Positions 27,615 to 34,232 of a stretch of DNA of 64,000 nucleotides are shown here, piece by piece (position 1 is the first letter of the stretch; the number at the start of each line of letters is the position of its first letter). The stretch lies in assembly GCA_964522015.1 (NCBI GenBank), contig CAZFST010000012.1, positions 1 to 64,000 on the forward strand, read 5' to 3'. The DNA is from QQWI01 sp964522015 (GTDB lineage Bacteria; Bacillota; Clostridia; Peptostreptococcales; Acidaminobacteraceae). The notes under the pieces were generated by a model. It was not told where the DNA came from, made no database searches, and worked only from the letters and a program-made list of their open reading frames with translations. The translations under genes were made by a program, and so were the position numbers.

Positions 27615-27670
27615 ATTGTTATCCTGTTTTAGTGGTTAATCTATTGTTATCCTGTTTTAGTGGTTAATTC
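27615..27670. repeat. 28-bp tandem duplication at the 3' end of the LanB gene
   Basis: A 28-base unit beginning ATTGTTATCCTGTTTTAGTG occurs twice in direct succession with two mismatches at the end. It spans the lanB-like stop codon (minus strand) and the spacer to the next gene. The copy nearest the gene encodes the last residues LTTKTG and stop. Confidence 0.9.
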
Positions 27671-30304
27671 TATTTGGTACTCATGAATATAGGTCTCATC
27701 CTGATTATTTGGGTAGACTTCTTCAATAGACACCAATGTCCCCGGTTCCCAATCCGACATAAATTCCCGGAATAATAAGGGGCTTGCTAAGTCAATAAAC
27801 TGGGGTTTTAAATCAGTTCTGCCCATATTGACATAGTCTATTGCCATATCGCCAGTATACTTTTTCATAAAAAATTGGGTAGGCACCCCTTCAGCCAAGA
27901 ACAAGGAAATGATTTCAGCGTAGCGTTCACTGTCACTCAGCAAGGCCTCAGATTGGATATTCCTTATTAGCCAATGACGCCTGATTAAGGTCATGCTGCC
28001 ATAGGTGATTCGCGGAATCTTATCTTCGATAAAACAACCCCTCAGCTGATTTTCCTGATCTAAAGCTGCAGTACCCTCTGGAACATCTGATGATTTCAAT
28101 TTCGTTTTTAAGAGCTTTAATTGGCTGACATCAAAACGGGTATTACGATTCATCCCAAGTAGTCCTTTTAAAAGGGATGGCATTAACACATAAACCAGTG
28201 AACCAGCAAAGAAAGGGGAAATTTCTTGTCCCTGTGGACCAAATAATTTAACCATTTGCGTTGCTGCATCATACTTAAAATGACAATGGTGAATATTGAG
28301 TTCATCAGTTGCCCCGGACTGACCACTTAGTGATTCAGAAAATGGTAGCATTAACCGTTTACTTGCAAATGGGATATGAACATTTGCATTAAATCCAAAA
28401 GCTTCCAATACCTCAATCTTATTTTCAGCATCAAATACCTGATTGCAGTACTGTTGGTAATCATTTTGTTCATACACCCAAGCGTAGTCCTTATAAAATC
28501 GTGAAAAGAACGATTGAAAGCCACTATAAACTTTATTCAAGACCATACCATCTGCCCCATGTTGGTAAAAAAAAGTGGTGGAGTAAGACGTATTTGACTG
28601 ATGAACGATCCTTGGGATTCTTTCAATCAGACCGTCTAAAATTGCATCAAAAGCGACGATATCTTGACCTGATTGTTTAGCAGTTTCTATGGCTGTCACA
28701 AATTCTGCTTTCAACCCCATAGTCTGATCAATCACCTCATGGCCTGATGGCGCCAGTGCTGCGAGTCCATCCTTCCAAAGAGAAACGTGTTTACCACCGG
28801 TTTGTGAATAAATGTGATAGACATCAAGATTATCAGCTGCAATTTTATCCTCTCCGTATATTTCATAAAACTGCTTAGAAAACAGTGCATAAATCGGATA
28901 ACTCTGGTCTAATATCGCTGTAAAGTGTTGTAGTTTTGAAAGTGTCGCCAGTTCTTGATCACTGACGGTTGTATTCATCAATGTCGATTCTGTTGTCGGG
29001 AAAAACGTATCTTCATAAATCAACATATCTAAATTGACATCAACCCCTACGAGTATGTTGATTGCTGCCATTTCTGCCTTTACTGCAGAAATCAACTGAT
29101 AGCGCTTTGGCCCTTCTACTTGTCCAAATGCCTGTGTCAAATTATGACACACCTGAAAATGCTCTATGATTGCAGCGAGTACACCTTCTTGACTATCTTG
29201 AAGATCACTCACTTTTTGTACAAATGTGGTGTGAATACATGGCACAAATTCTGAAAGTGTTGTTATGGGAACTAACATTTGCGACTTAATTAGGATATCC
29301 TCTAAAAAATAAGTCGCTTTTTCCTTTGTCACCAATGTTTCTAGATACTTTAAAAGATCGTTATATGACCTTGTACTTTGGCCAATCCAGTCTATAAGAT
29401 TTGCCATAATCACATTTTTCTTAATTGTCATATTGTGGTCAATGGATTTATAGACTTTGCCTTTATTCGGGTCTCTTTGGGTTAAAAAATAATAATGTTC
29501 AGGATATGTTTGGTAAGAAGCCAAACGATAGCTCAGTTGCTCCCTTACAAAGGGTAAATTTAAAATACTATCAAATACCTTGCGATACACAAAATGATTG
29601 AGTGCAGCAGCATGTGCGATTGAATCCTTTTCATGGGGCTTATTTTGAGTATTTTGAAGTGGTGTTTCAACGGATTTTAGAGAATTTGTGGCACTACAAA
29701 TGCCAACCTTACCAAGATCAACTGATGTCAGTGTGCTAAAGGGACTTGTTTTTTTGGTAGCACGAGTCAACAGTCTAGCCAATTGATGATCGAGTTTTCG
29801 CTGTTTTGTTTTATGTTCATGGGCTGGTATTGTCAAATACTTACCAAGACTATGATGGAAATCTGCACTGATTAGGGGCAGTGCTTTTGACACCAATGTA
29901 TCCCTTTGAAAAAAATCTTGCAACATACGACGGTTTTCTTGGTAGGCTTCTTCAAATGCAGTTGCAAAGGTTTCTGTATTTGCCATGAAAGCCCCATGGG
30001 AATTTTGATACCCTATGACAATTGAGGCGATATCTTCTGGTAACTCATGGATCTGAGTGTCCGTAATCTTTGCCAAGCGAAACATTTTACGTTTGATATT
30101 GAGTAATCGATTATCTTTAGAATTTGAAAAAGCTAGTTCTAATTGTGCACACGCATTTTGCATGACTGTCAATAATGAAGTCTTACTCTCAACGCATTTC
30201 CCCATATGTGCCAAGAGAGTCGGTGCGTTAAGTGAACGCACCACCCCTTGAGGAACATTGGTGCGCCTTTCAATATAATAGGGAAATAGCAGTTGATTTT
30301 TCAT
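27647..30304 (-). CDS. LanB-type tRNA-dependent Ser/Thr glutamylation protein (N-terminal dehydratase)
   Basis: 885 residues from the ATG at 30304 (GGAGAG 5 bases upstream; a GTG two codons earlier is less likely). Lantibiotic dehydratase N-terminal family: ATKKTSPFSTLTSVDLG near 205 matches the R-TPFGLFAG-like motif, and KIPRITYGSMTLIRRHWLI near 770, plus DLASPLLFREFMSDW near 850, match the C-terminal part of this domain. The enzyme uses glutamyl-tRNA to activate Ser/Thr side chains. The elimination domain (SpaB_C) is absent and is encoded separately, as in thiopeptide and goadsporin clusters. Confidence 0.85.
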   Translation of the reverse strand: MKNQLLFPYYIERRTNVPQGVVRSLNAPTLLAHMGKCVESKTSLLTVMQNACAQLELAFSNSKDNRLLNIKRKMFRLAKITDTQIHELPEDIASIVIGYQNSHGAFMANTETFATAFEEAYQENRRMLQDFFQRDTLVSKALPLISADFHHSLGKYLTIPAHEHKTKQRKLDHQLARLLTRATKKTSPFSTLTSVDLGKVGICSATNSLKSVETPLQNTQNKPHEKDSIAHAAALNHFVYRKVFDSILNLPFVREQLSYRLASYQTYPEHYYFLTQRDPNKGKVYKSIDHNMTIKKNVIMANLIDWIGQSTRSYNDLLKYLETLVTKEKATYFLEDILIKSQMLVPITTLSEFVPCIHTTFVQKVSDLQDSQEGVLAAIIEHFQVCHNLTQAFGQVEGPKRYQLISAVKAEMAAINILVGVDVNLDMLIYEDTFFPTTESTLMNTTVSDQELATLSKLQHFTAILDQSYPIYALFSKQFYEIYGEDKIAADNLDVYHIYSQTGGKHVSLWKDGLAALAPSGHEVIDQTMGLKAEFVTAIETAKQSGQDIVAFDAILDGLIERIPRIVHQSNTSYSTTFFYQHGADGMVLNKVYSGFQSFFSRFYKDYAWVYEQNDYQQYCNQVFDAENKIEVLEAFGFNANVHIPFASKRLMLPFSESLSGQSGATDELNIHHCHFKYDAATQMVKLFGPQGQEISPFFAGSLVYVLMPSLLKGLLGMNRNTRFDVSQLKLLKTKLKSSDVPEGTAALDQENQLRGCFIEDKIPRITYGSMTLIRRHWLIRNIQSEALLSDSERYAEIISLFLAEGVPTQFFMKKYTGDMAIDYVNMGRTDLKPQFIDLASPLLFREFMSDWEPGTLVSIEEVYPNNQDETYIHEYQIELTTKTG

Positions 30305-30316
30305 GGGCACTCTCCA

Positions 30317-31051
30317 TTATGCTTCGCGATTTTGATGTAGTTTAAAGAATGAAAGACAGATTAGCGTTGTCACGCCTAAGGCAGCAGCATTGATCCAACC
30401 AACTGACTGTTGGTTCCACATGGCAATTGAGATTTGATTCATATGGTAGACCGGATTAACATATACAAAATACCGTGCAATTTTAGGTAGTGCTTCGATT
30501 GGGAACATCATACCAGAAGCAAATAGAACATATTGAAATCCCAAAATCGTAATTGGTGTTACTTGCTTTGAGTTCTTAAAGAATCCATGAATAGACAAGC
30601 TGACAATCAACAAAATTACAATCATCACGATAAAGGCTAGGGTAAATGGGACTAAGTTTGCTGTAATCGGCATACTAAAAACTAGTTTTGCGATTCCAAT
30701 CATCTCCAGTAAACCAAGCAAAGAAATGATAATACCTCTTACAATGTAAGTGCCGGTGATAAAAAAGATATTTGTTGGCGATACAATAATTCGTTTATAG
30801 ACACCAGTTTCACGATCATTGACACTTTGTAACCCGATATTGAAGAAAATCGTCATAAAAGATATTAGGATCACATAGAGTGGAATATAGGTACTCGCAA
30901 ATTTAGTGACGCCATACTGGGCATAAATTGAAGTGAAAATCATGAAAAATATAGCTGGTACTATTAGGATTGGTAGTGCAAACATCGGTTCTCTGAAGAA
31001 GATCAGAAAATCATACTTCACTTGCTTCCAGAAAAAAGCATATTTAGCCAT
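30317..31051 (-). CDS. ABC-2 type exporter permease
   Basis: 244 residues with six membrane helices and the ABC-2 architecture; NDRETGVYKRIIVSPTN near residue 75 is the coupling segment of this family. It overlaps the upstream ATPase stop by one base. Together they would export the modified peptide and probably give self-protection, since no other immunity gene is seen. There is no C39 peptidase domain. Confidence 0.88.
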   Translation of the reverse strand: MAKYAFFWKQVKYDFLIFFREPMFALPILIVPAIFFMIFTSIYAQYGVTKFASTYIPLYVILISFMTIFFNIGLQSVNDRETGVYKRIIVSPTNIFFITGTYIVRGIIISLLGLLEMIGIAKLVFSMPITANLVPFTLAFIVMIVILLIVSLSIHGFFKNSKQVTPITILGFQYVLFASGMMFPIEALPKIARYFVYVNPVYHMNQISIAMWNQQSVGWINAAALGVTTLICLSFFKLHQNREA

Positions 31052-31770
31052 CAGCTCACACTCCTGTCGATCATATCGAAGTAAACATCATTGAAAAACA
31101 GCCTGTTATTTTTGTTTTTTAGATTTTGAGGTGTATCATCAGCAACTACCTTGCCGCCATTTAAGATGATTGCCCGATCACAAAACTTATCTATTTCTTC
31201 CATTGAATGTGTCGTTAAAATGATGGTACTGTTTTTTTGCTTGATGGCATTGATTTTATCCCAAACAATTTTAGAAGCTCTGGGGTCTAAACCAGTTGTT
31301 GGTTCATCCAAAAATATCAGTGCTGGATCGTGTAAAAATGTAATGGCTAAGAGGCAACGTTGCTTCCAGCCCCCAGATAACTTACAAAACTTTGTGTTCA
31401 GGTATGGCCCTAGCTCAAATTCTTCAATAATTTCATTTACCCGTTCTCTTTTAACGCCGTAAAAACTGCCAAAAAGATCAAGTGCCTCTTTTATCTTAAT
31501 GTAGTTGTACATGCCACCTTCTTGAAGAACAATTCCAATTTTTGATCGAATTTCATTCATGTCTTTTTGAACATCCAGACCCATGATTTCTACTGTTCCA
31601 CGGTCGTATTTTCTAAGCGTCATGAGAATTTCCATTGTAGTCGTTTTTCCAGTGCCATTGGGTCCAACTAAAGCCACTATTTCACCTTGGTTGATTTCAA
31701 AGTCAATGCCTTTTAAAACCTGTTTATCGCCATACGCTTTGTGTAGGTCTTTAACCTTGACAATTTGCAT
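31051..31770 (-). CDS. ABC transporter ATPase
   Basis: 239 residues: Walker A GPNGTGKTTT near 36, Q-loop VLQEGGMYN, signature LSGGWKQR near 128 (LSGGQ with W in place of Q), Walker B LIFLDEPTTGLDP near 148 and the switch His in TTHSMEEID. This is the CcmA/DrrA-like subfamily used by drug and bacteriocin exporters. AGAAGG precedes the ATG. It is the first gene after the two precursor genes, separated by a strong GC-rich hairpin. Confidence 0.92.
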   Translation of the reverse strand: MQIVKVKDLHKAYGDKQVLKGIDFEINQGEIVALVGPNGTGKTTTMEILMTLRKYDRGTVEIMGLDVQKDMNEIRSKIGIVLQEGGMYNYIKIKEALDLFGSFYGVKRERVNEIIEEFELGPYLNTKFCKLSGGWKQRCLLAITFLHDPALIFLDEPTTGLDPRASKIVWDKINAIKQKNSTIILTTHSMEEIDKFCDRAIILNGGKVVADDTPQNLKNKNNRLFFNDVYFDMIDRSVS

Positions 31771-31806
31771 TTTTTACCTTCTCTCTCTATCCGCTTTCAG
31801 ATGACA

Positions 31807-31828
31807 GGGGTTGGGTTTAACCAACCCC
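31807..31828 (-). promoter_or_regulatory. Stem-loop between precursor and transporter genes
   Basis: GGGGTTGG pairs perfectly with CCAACCCC across a 6-base loop, about 50 bases after the second precursor stop, without a T tract. It is likely a 3' stabiliser or partial attenuator that keeps precursor mRNA abundant relative to the enzyme mRNA. Confidence 0.6.
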
Positions 31829-31878
31829 ACTCATCATTGTTAATTCACCTTTTCAGTTCTAGGTAAACTCAAGGCTAC

Positions 31879-32067
31879 CTATTCAGCAGCGGCCTCTACA
31901 CTCCCGCCACCACAGCTGACGCATGATGACGAACCGCAGCATGAGCAGCTTCCGCAAGAAGATGAACCTGATGTTGCACCTGTTTCATTTAAAAGCGCCG
32001 CTTCTGAAATTTCCATGATTTCTAAATCTTCGATTGCTACCAATGTGTTGTTTTTTACTTGATCCAT
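31879..32067 (-). CDS. Thiopeptide-like RiPP precursor, copy 2
   Basis: 62 residues. Leader residues 1-31 are acidic (AIEDLEIMEISEAALLNETG), closely patterned on thiopeptide leaders such as that of nosiheptide, with its LDIDALEISEF segment as I recall it. The C-terminal part holds SSSCGSCSCCGSSSCVSC (residues 35-52) and a tail GGGSVEAAAE. It differs from copy 1 in protein only at residue 56 (Ser for Asn). GGAG precedes the ATG. The CSCC motif at residues 41-44 equals the C9-S10-C11-C12 part of thiocillin. The product would be a Cys/Ser-derived polyazole, possibly macrocyclic. Confidence 0.85.
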   Translation of the reverse strand: MDQVKNNTLVAIEDLEIMEISEAALLNETGATSGSSSCGSCSCCGSSSCVSCGGGSVEAAAE

Positions 32068-32162
32068 ATGTTTGTTCTCCTTTGTTTGTGTAATTTTAGC
32101 TCATTATTTATTTAAGGGTTGAGTTTACGCTTGCATTGACAATTAAAAACTGTTTGGTATGA

Positions 32163-32351
32163 TTATTCAGCAGCGGCCTCTACATTGCCACCACCGCAGC
32201 TAACGCATGATGACGAACCACAGCATGAGCAGCTTCCGCAAGAAGAAGAACCCGATGTTGCACCTGTTTCATTTAAAAGGGCTGCTTCTGAAATTTCCAT
32301 AATTTCTAAATCTTCGATTGCTACCAATGTGTTGTTTTTTACTTGATCCAT
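32163..32351 (-). CDS. Thiopeptide-like RiPP precursor, copy 1
   Basis: 62 residues, identical to copy 2 except Asn56. Seven Cys and many Ser lie within residues 33-52, followed by the unusual tail GGGNVEAAAE. S33 and S42 are nine residues apart, the same spacing as the two Ser that form the pyridine and 26-membered ring of thiocillin; this reading of the ring is inference. AAAGGAG precedes the ATG. First gene after the promoter with the AgrA-type operator. The two DNA copies differ mostly at third codon positions, which argues that both are kept under selection. Confidence 0.85.
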   Translation of the reverse strand: MDQVKNNTLVAIEDLEIMEISEAALLNETGATSGSSSCGSCSCCGSSSCVSCGGGNVEAAAE

Positions 32352-32527
32352 GTGTTTGTTCTCCTTTAGTTTGTTTGTTAAATGCTCGGGATTGGTTTAT
32401 ATGATGCTTCTGGTGATACTTCTGATGCTTGTTTCTTACTGATTGTTCTTGATCATAAACTTGGTTTTCTGTCACCTCCAATCCTGATTTCTCAGTCCCA
32501 ATTGTTCTTGCGGTTGTTTACAATTTG
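32352..32527 (-). other. Untranslated leader of the precursor mRNA
   Basis: About 170 bases lie between the putative -10 box (32528-32533) and the first precursor start. A GGAGGTG near 32470 is not followed by a convincing gene: the open frame it could serve runs into the precursor gene in another frame and has no recognisable composition. Possible regulatory RNA; no defined structure was recognised. Confidence 0.4.
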
Positions 32528-32556
32528 ACTATACCGCGTTTCAAATCAGGAATCTT
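32528..32556 (-). promoter_or_regulatory. Promoter of the RiPP operon
   Basis: Minus strand: weak -35 AAGATT (32556-32551), 17-base spacer, -10 TATAGT (32533-32528). The poor -35 box next to a direct-repeat operator is the usual design of an AgrA-activated promoter. Geometry is the same as at agrD. Confidence 0.65.
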
Positions 32557-32560
32557 TAAT

Positions 32561-32593
32561 ATGGAAGCAATGACCTTTCAAATGTAAGTTTTG
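32561..32593 (-). promoter_or_regulatory. AgrA-type direct-repeat operator before the precursor genes
   Basis: Minus strand half-sites CAAAACTTACAT and CATTGCTTCCAT are separated by 9 bases (21-bp period) and end 4 bp before the -35 box. They match the operator before agrD (CAATTCTTACAT, CAATTCGTACAT) in spacing and in most bases, including the spacer pattern TTxAAxGG. Confidence 0.75.
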
Positions 32594-32664
32594 GTCAACA
32601 ACCTCTGTAAAACGGCTTATTTGAAGGGTTTCATGATTTAACAACTCTATATCTGCAATAAAAT

Positions 32665-32700
32665 ATCGCTTTCAACTGAAATCATTCAGTCAAAAGCGAT
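32665..32700 (-). terminator. Terminator overlapping the agrB stop
   Basis: Minus strand ATCGCTTTTGACTGAA pairs with TTCAGTTGAAAGCGAT across a 4-base loop and is followed by an A/T-rich run. It contains the agrB TGA stop and separates agrDB from the precursor operon. Confidence 0.75.
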
Positions 32701-33325
32701 AAGGGTTAAAGAGATAATTGTTTTTGTACTTAACTAAGGTTAAAGCTACCATCAATATGGATATGACAGCCACGTTTACGTAGACTGACAGTGATTCAAT
32801 TGTTGCACCGCTTAAAATCATGATGACAAGGAAGGCTGTAACCCGGTAAGTTTGCTTTCTTTTCAAAACCCAACTTTGGTCCACCTCTTTATCAATTCGA
32901 TCATCTTTGTTACCATTTTCAGCATTGTCCACTTGATTATCGACATCATCTTTGTTCGCAAATTGATAGATTAAAACCAGTGCCACAACGAGTAATGCCA
33001 TCGCAAAATATCTGCTCGTGTTAAATGTCATATTAACACCCATCCAAGTAGTTAGAATACCTAACGATGTGGTCACGATAGTACAACGGGTCAAAGTTGC
33101 CATATGAAATCCGCCAGTCGTCTGGCGGAGAGTGGCAAAGATGATCATAAAAATGATCATTTCAAGTAATTTATGTGTTAATATCCCGGCAATCAAAAGA
33201 CATAAGATGATTTGTAATGTGTTCATGCTCACACGGAGGCCATATTGGATTAGATCCATTTGATCCTTTGTGTATGTGCCAATCAATTGCTGGGCAGTAT
33301 GATCACTTTGATTTTGGCGTTTCAT
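32690..33325 (-). CDS. agrB: AgrB-type membrane cysteine protease (peptide signal processing)
   Basis: 211 residues from the ATG at 33325; the longer frame from 33367 lies in agrD and has no ribosome site. About five membrane helices. The catalytic motif LRQTTGGFHMATLTRC gives His74 and Cys81 with the seven-residue spacing of AgrB. A 30-residue Asp/Asn/Lys-rich insert (about 126-155) between helices is unusual. AgrB removes the AgrD C-terminal tail and forms a thioester that is resolved as a ring. The start overlaps the 3' end of agrD in another frame, the normal clostridial agrBD coupling in reversed order (D before B). Confidence 0.9.
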   Translation of the reverse strand: MKRQNQSDHTAQQLIGTYTKDQMDLIQYGLRVSMNTLQIILCLLIAGILTHKLLEMIIFMIIFATLRQTTGGFHMATLTRCTIVTTSLGILTTWMGVNMTFNTSRYFAMALLVVALVLIYQFANKDDVDNQVDNAENGNKDDRIDKEVDQSWVLKRKQTYRVTAFLVIMILSGATIESLSVYVNVAVISILMVALTLVKYKNNYLFNPYRF

Positions 33326-33413
33326 ATAAAAATCCCCATTTTGGCTGATTAGTTGCTGATGCCCCAACTTTAAGCAATGTGTTCATCGTAATTTGAGTAA
33401 GTGTGATTTTCAT
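33303..33413 (-). CDS. agrD: AgrD-like autoinducer precursor lacking the ring Cys/Ser
   Basis: 36 residues, start 33413, stop 33303; AGGAGG lies 6 bases before the ATG. The N-terminal half MKITLTQITMNTLLKVG can form an amphipathic helix; the C-terminal half is ATNQPKWGFLYETPKSK. The end aligns with the Listeria AgrD segment CFMFVYEPKSP: KWGFL-YETP against CFMFV-YEP, with Lys in place of the ring-forming Cys. The final charged ETPKSK is the usual recognition tail that AgrB removes. A lactam through Lys, a lactone through Thr, or a linear signal are possible. Position directly before agrB supports the call. Confidence 0.8.
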   Translation of the reverse strand: MKITLTQITMNTLLKVGASATNQPKWGFLYETPKSK

Positions 33414-33486
33414 AATAGCCTCCTAGAATTATGCCCATTGGCATTTGAGTTTTGCAAGCCACTTTGTTGGCCTCTTGCTTAATGTA

Positions 33487-33515
33487 ATCATACCCCAATA
33501 GTATTTTTTAATCAG
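33487..33515 (-). promoter_or_regulatory. Promoter of agrD-agrB
   Basis: Minus strand: weak -35 CTGATT (33515-33510), 17-base spacer, -10 TATGAT (33492-33487). It lies 74 bases before the agrD ATG, directly after the direct-repeat operator. Confidence 0.7.
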
Positions 33516-33519
33516 ATGG

Positions 33520-33552
33520 ATGTACGAATTGTCCATTGAAATGTAAGAATTG
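33520..33552 (-). promoter_or_regulatory. AgrA-type direct-repeat operator before agrD
   Basis: Minus strand half-sites CAATTCTTACAT and CAATTCGTACAT (11 of 12 identical) with a 9-base spacer give a 21-bp period, as for S. aureus AgrA sites (9-bp repeats, 12-bp spacer). The distal end is 4 bp from the -35 box, the same as at the precursor promoter. Confidence 0.8.
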
Positions 33553-33564
33553 TGTGTTAATTTT

Positions 33565-33604
33565 AAAAAACCACCTGTACGTATTACCGCACAAGTGGTT
33601 TTTT
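33565..33604 (-). terminator. Terminator after the HD-domain gene
   Basis: AAAAAACCAC(T/C)TGT arms close around GCGGTAATACGT and end in TTTTTT on the minus strand. It isolates the agr promoter from the upstream HD-domain gene. Confidence 0.85.
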
Positions 33605-33610
33605 GTTAAT

Positions 33611-34177
33611 TTATAATAAGCTTTCTCCACGGGACTCTAAAAATACTTGCTGCGCTTGAAGGCCATCAATCACGGTCTGTATATGGGCATTTAACTCAAC
33701 CCCAAGCTCTTCAGCCGCCAATTTGATACCCTCTCGGTCCACAGCCTTTGCAAATGCTTTATCCTTTAACTTCTTGGTAACTGATTTTACGCTGATACCA
33801 TCAAAGCCTTCAGGTCGCATCAGGGCAACCGCCACTATAAAACTGGCCAGTTCATCCACCGCATAAAGGACCTTTGCCATTTGTGTCGGCCTCTGGCTAA
33901 CATCGTCTAGGGCATGGCCTCTGACTGCCTGAATAAAGTTTTCATCATAGCCTTTTTCCTTTAGCCAAATCAATCCCTGTGCAGGGTGAATTTCTGGATG
34001 GGATTGATAATCCAAATCATGCAAAAGTCCAAGGGCTGACCACTGGTCAACTGGGGCGTCAAAGTGCTTGGCATAACCCACAAGGGCCCCCTCCACCGCA
34101 AGCGAATGCTTGCGCAGGCTCTCGCTTGTCACATGCTCGTATAGGAATGCTACCACCTGATTGCGTTCAAAAGTCAT
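33611..34177 (-). CDS. HD-domain phosphohydrolase
   Basis: 188 residues from the ATG at 34177 (AGGAGG 5 bases upstream; longer frame from 34204 not needed). HD motif: LRKHSLAVEGALVGYA near 17 provides the first His and GLLHDLDYQSHPEIHPAQG near 49 the HD pair; VRGHALDD near 87 supplies another metal ligand. Members of this small HDIG type are metal-dependent hydrolases with nucleotide or unknown substrates. Monocistronic or with the downstream terminator at 33565. Confidence 0.82.
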   Translation of the reverse strand: MTFERNQVVAFLYEHVTSESLRKHSLAVEGALVGYAKHFDAPVDQWSALGLLHDLDYQSHPEIHPAQGLIWLKEKGYDENFIQAVRGHALDDVSQRPTQMAKVLYAVDELASFIVAVALMRPEGFDGISVKSVTKKLKDKAFAKAVDREGIKLAAEELGVELNAHIQTVIDGLQAQQVFLESRGESLL

Positions 34178-34232
34178 GTCAACCTCCTGGAATTTTCGAT
34201 TCACTGTTTAGGTTTTAGGTATTCTAATATTG

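Noticed and set aside
31879..32351. Cys-rich small proteins as metallothioneins or ferredoxin-like proteins
   Set aside because: The acidic leader, the Ser content between Cys and the adjacent YcaO, LanB and SagB genes fit a RiPP precursor far better; there is no metal-protein spacing pattern.
32269..32481. 70-codon minus-strand frame overlapping precursor 1
   Set aside because: It would start at TTG inside a GGAGG region, is rich in His/Gln/Lys with no domain, and its second half is the precursor leader in another frame.
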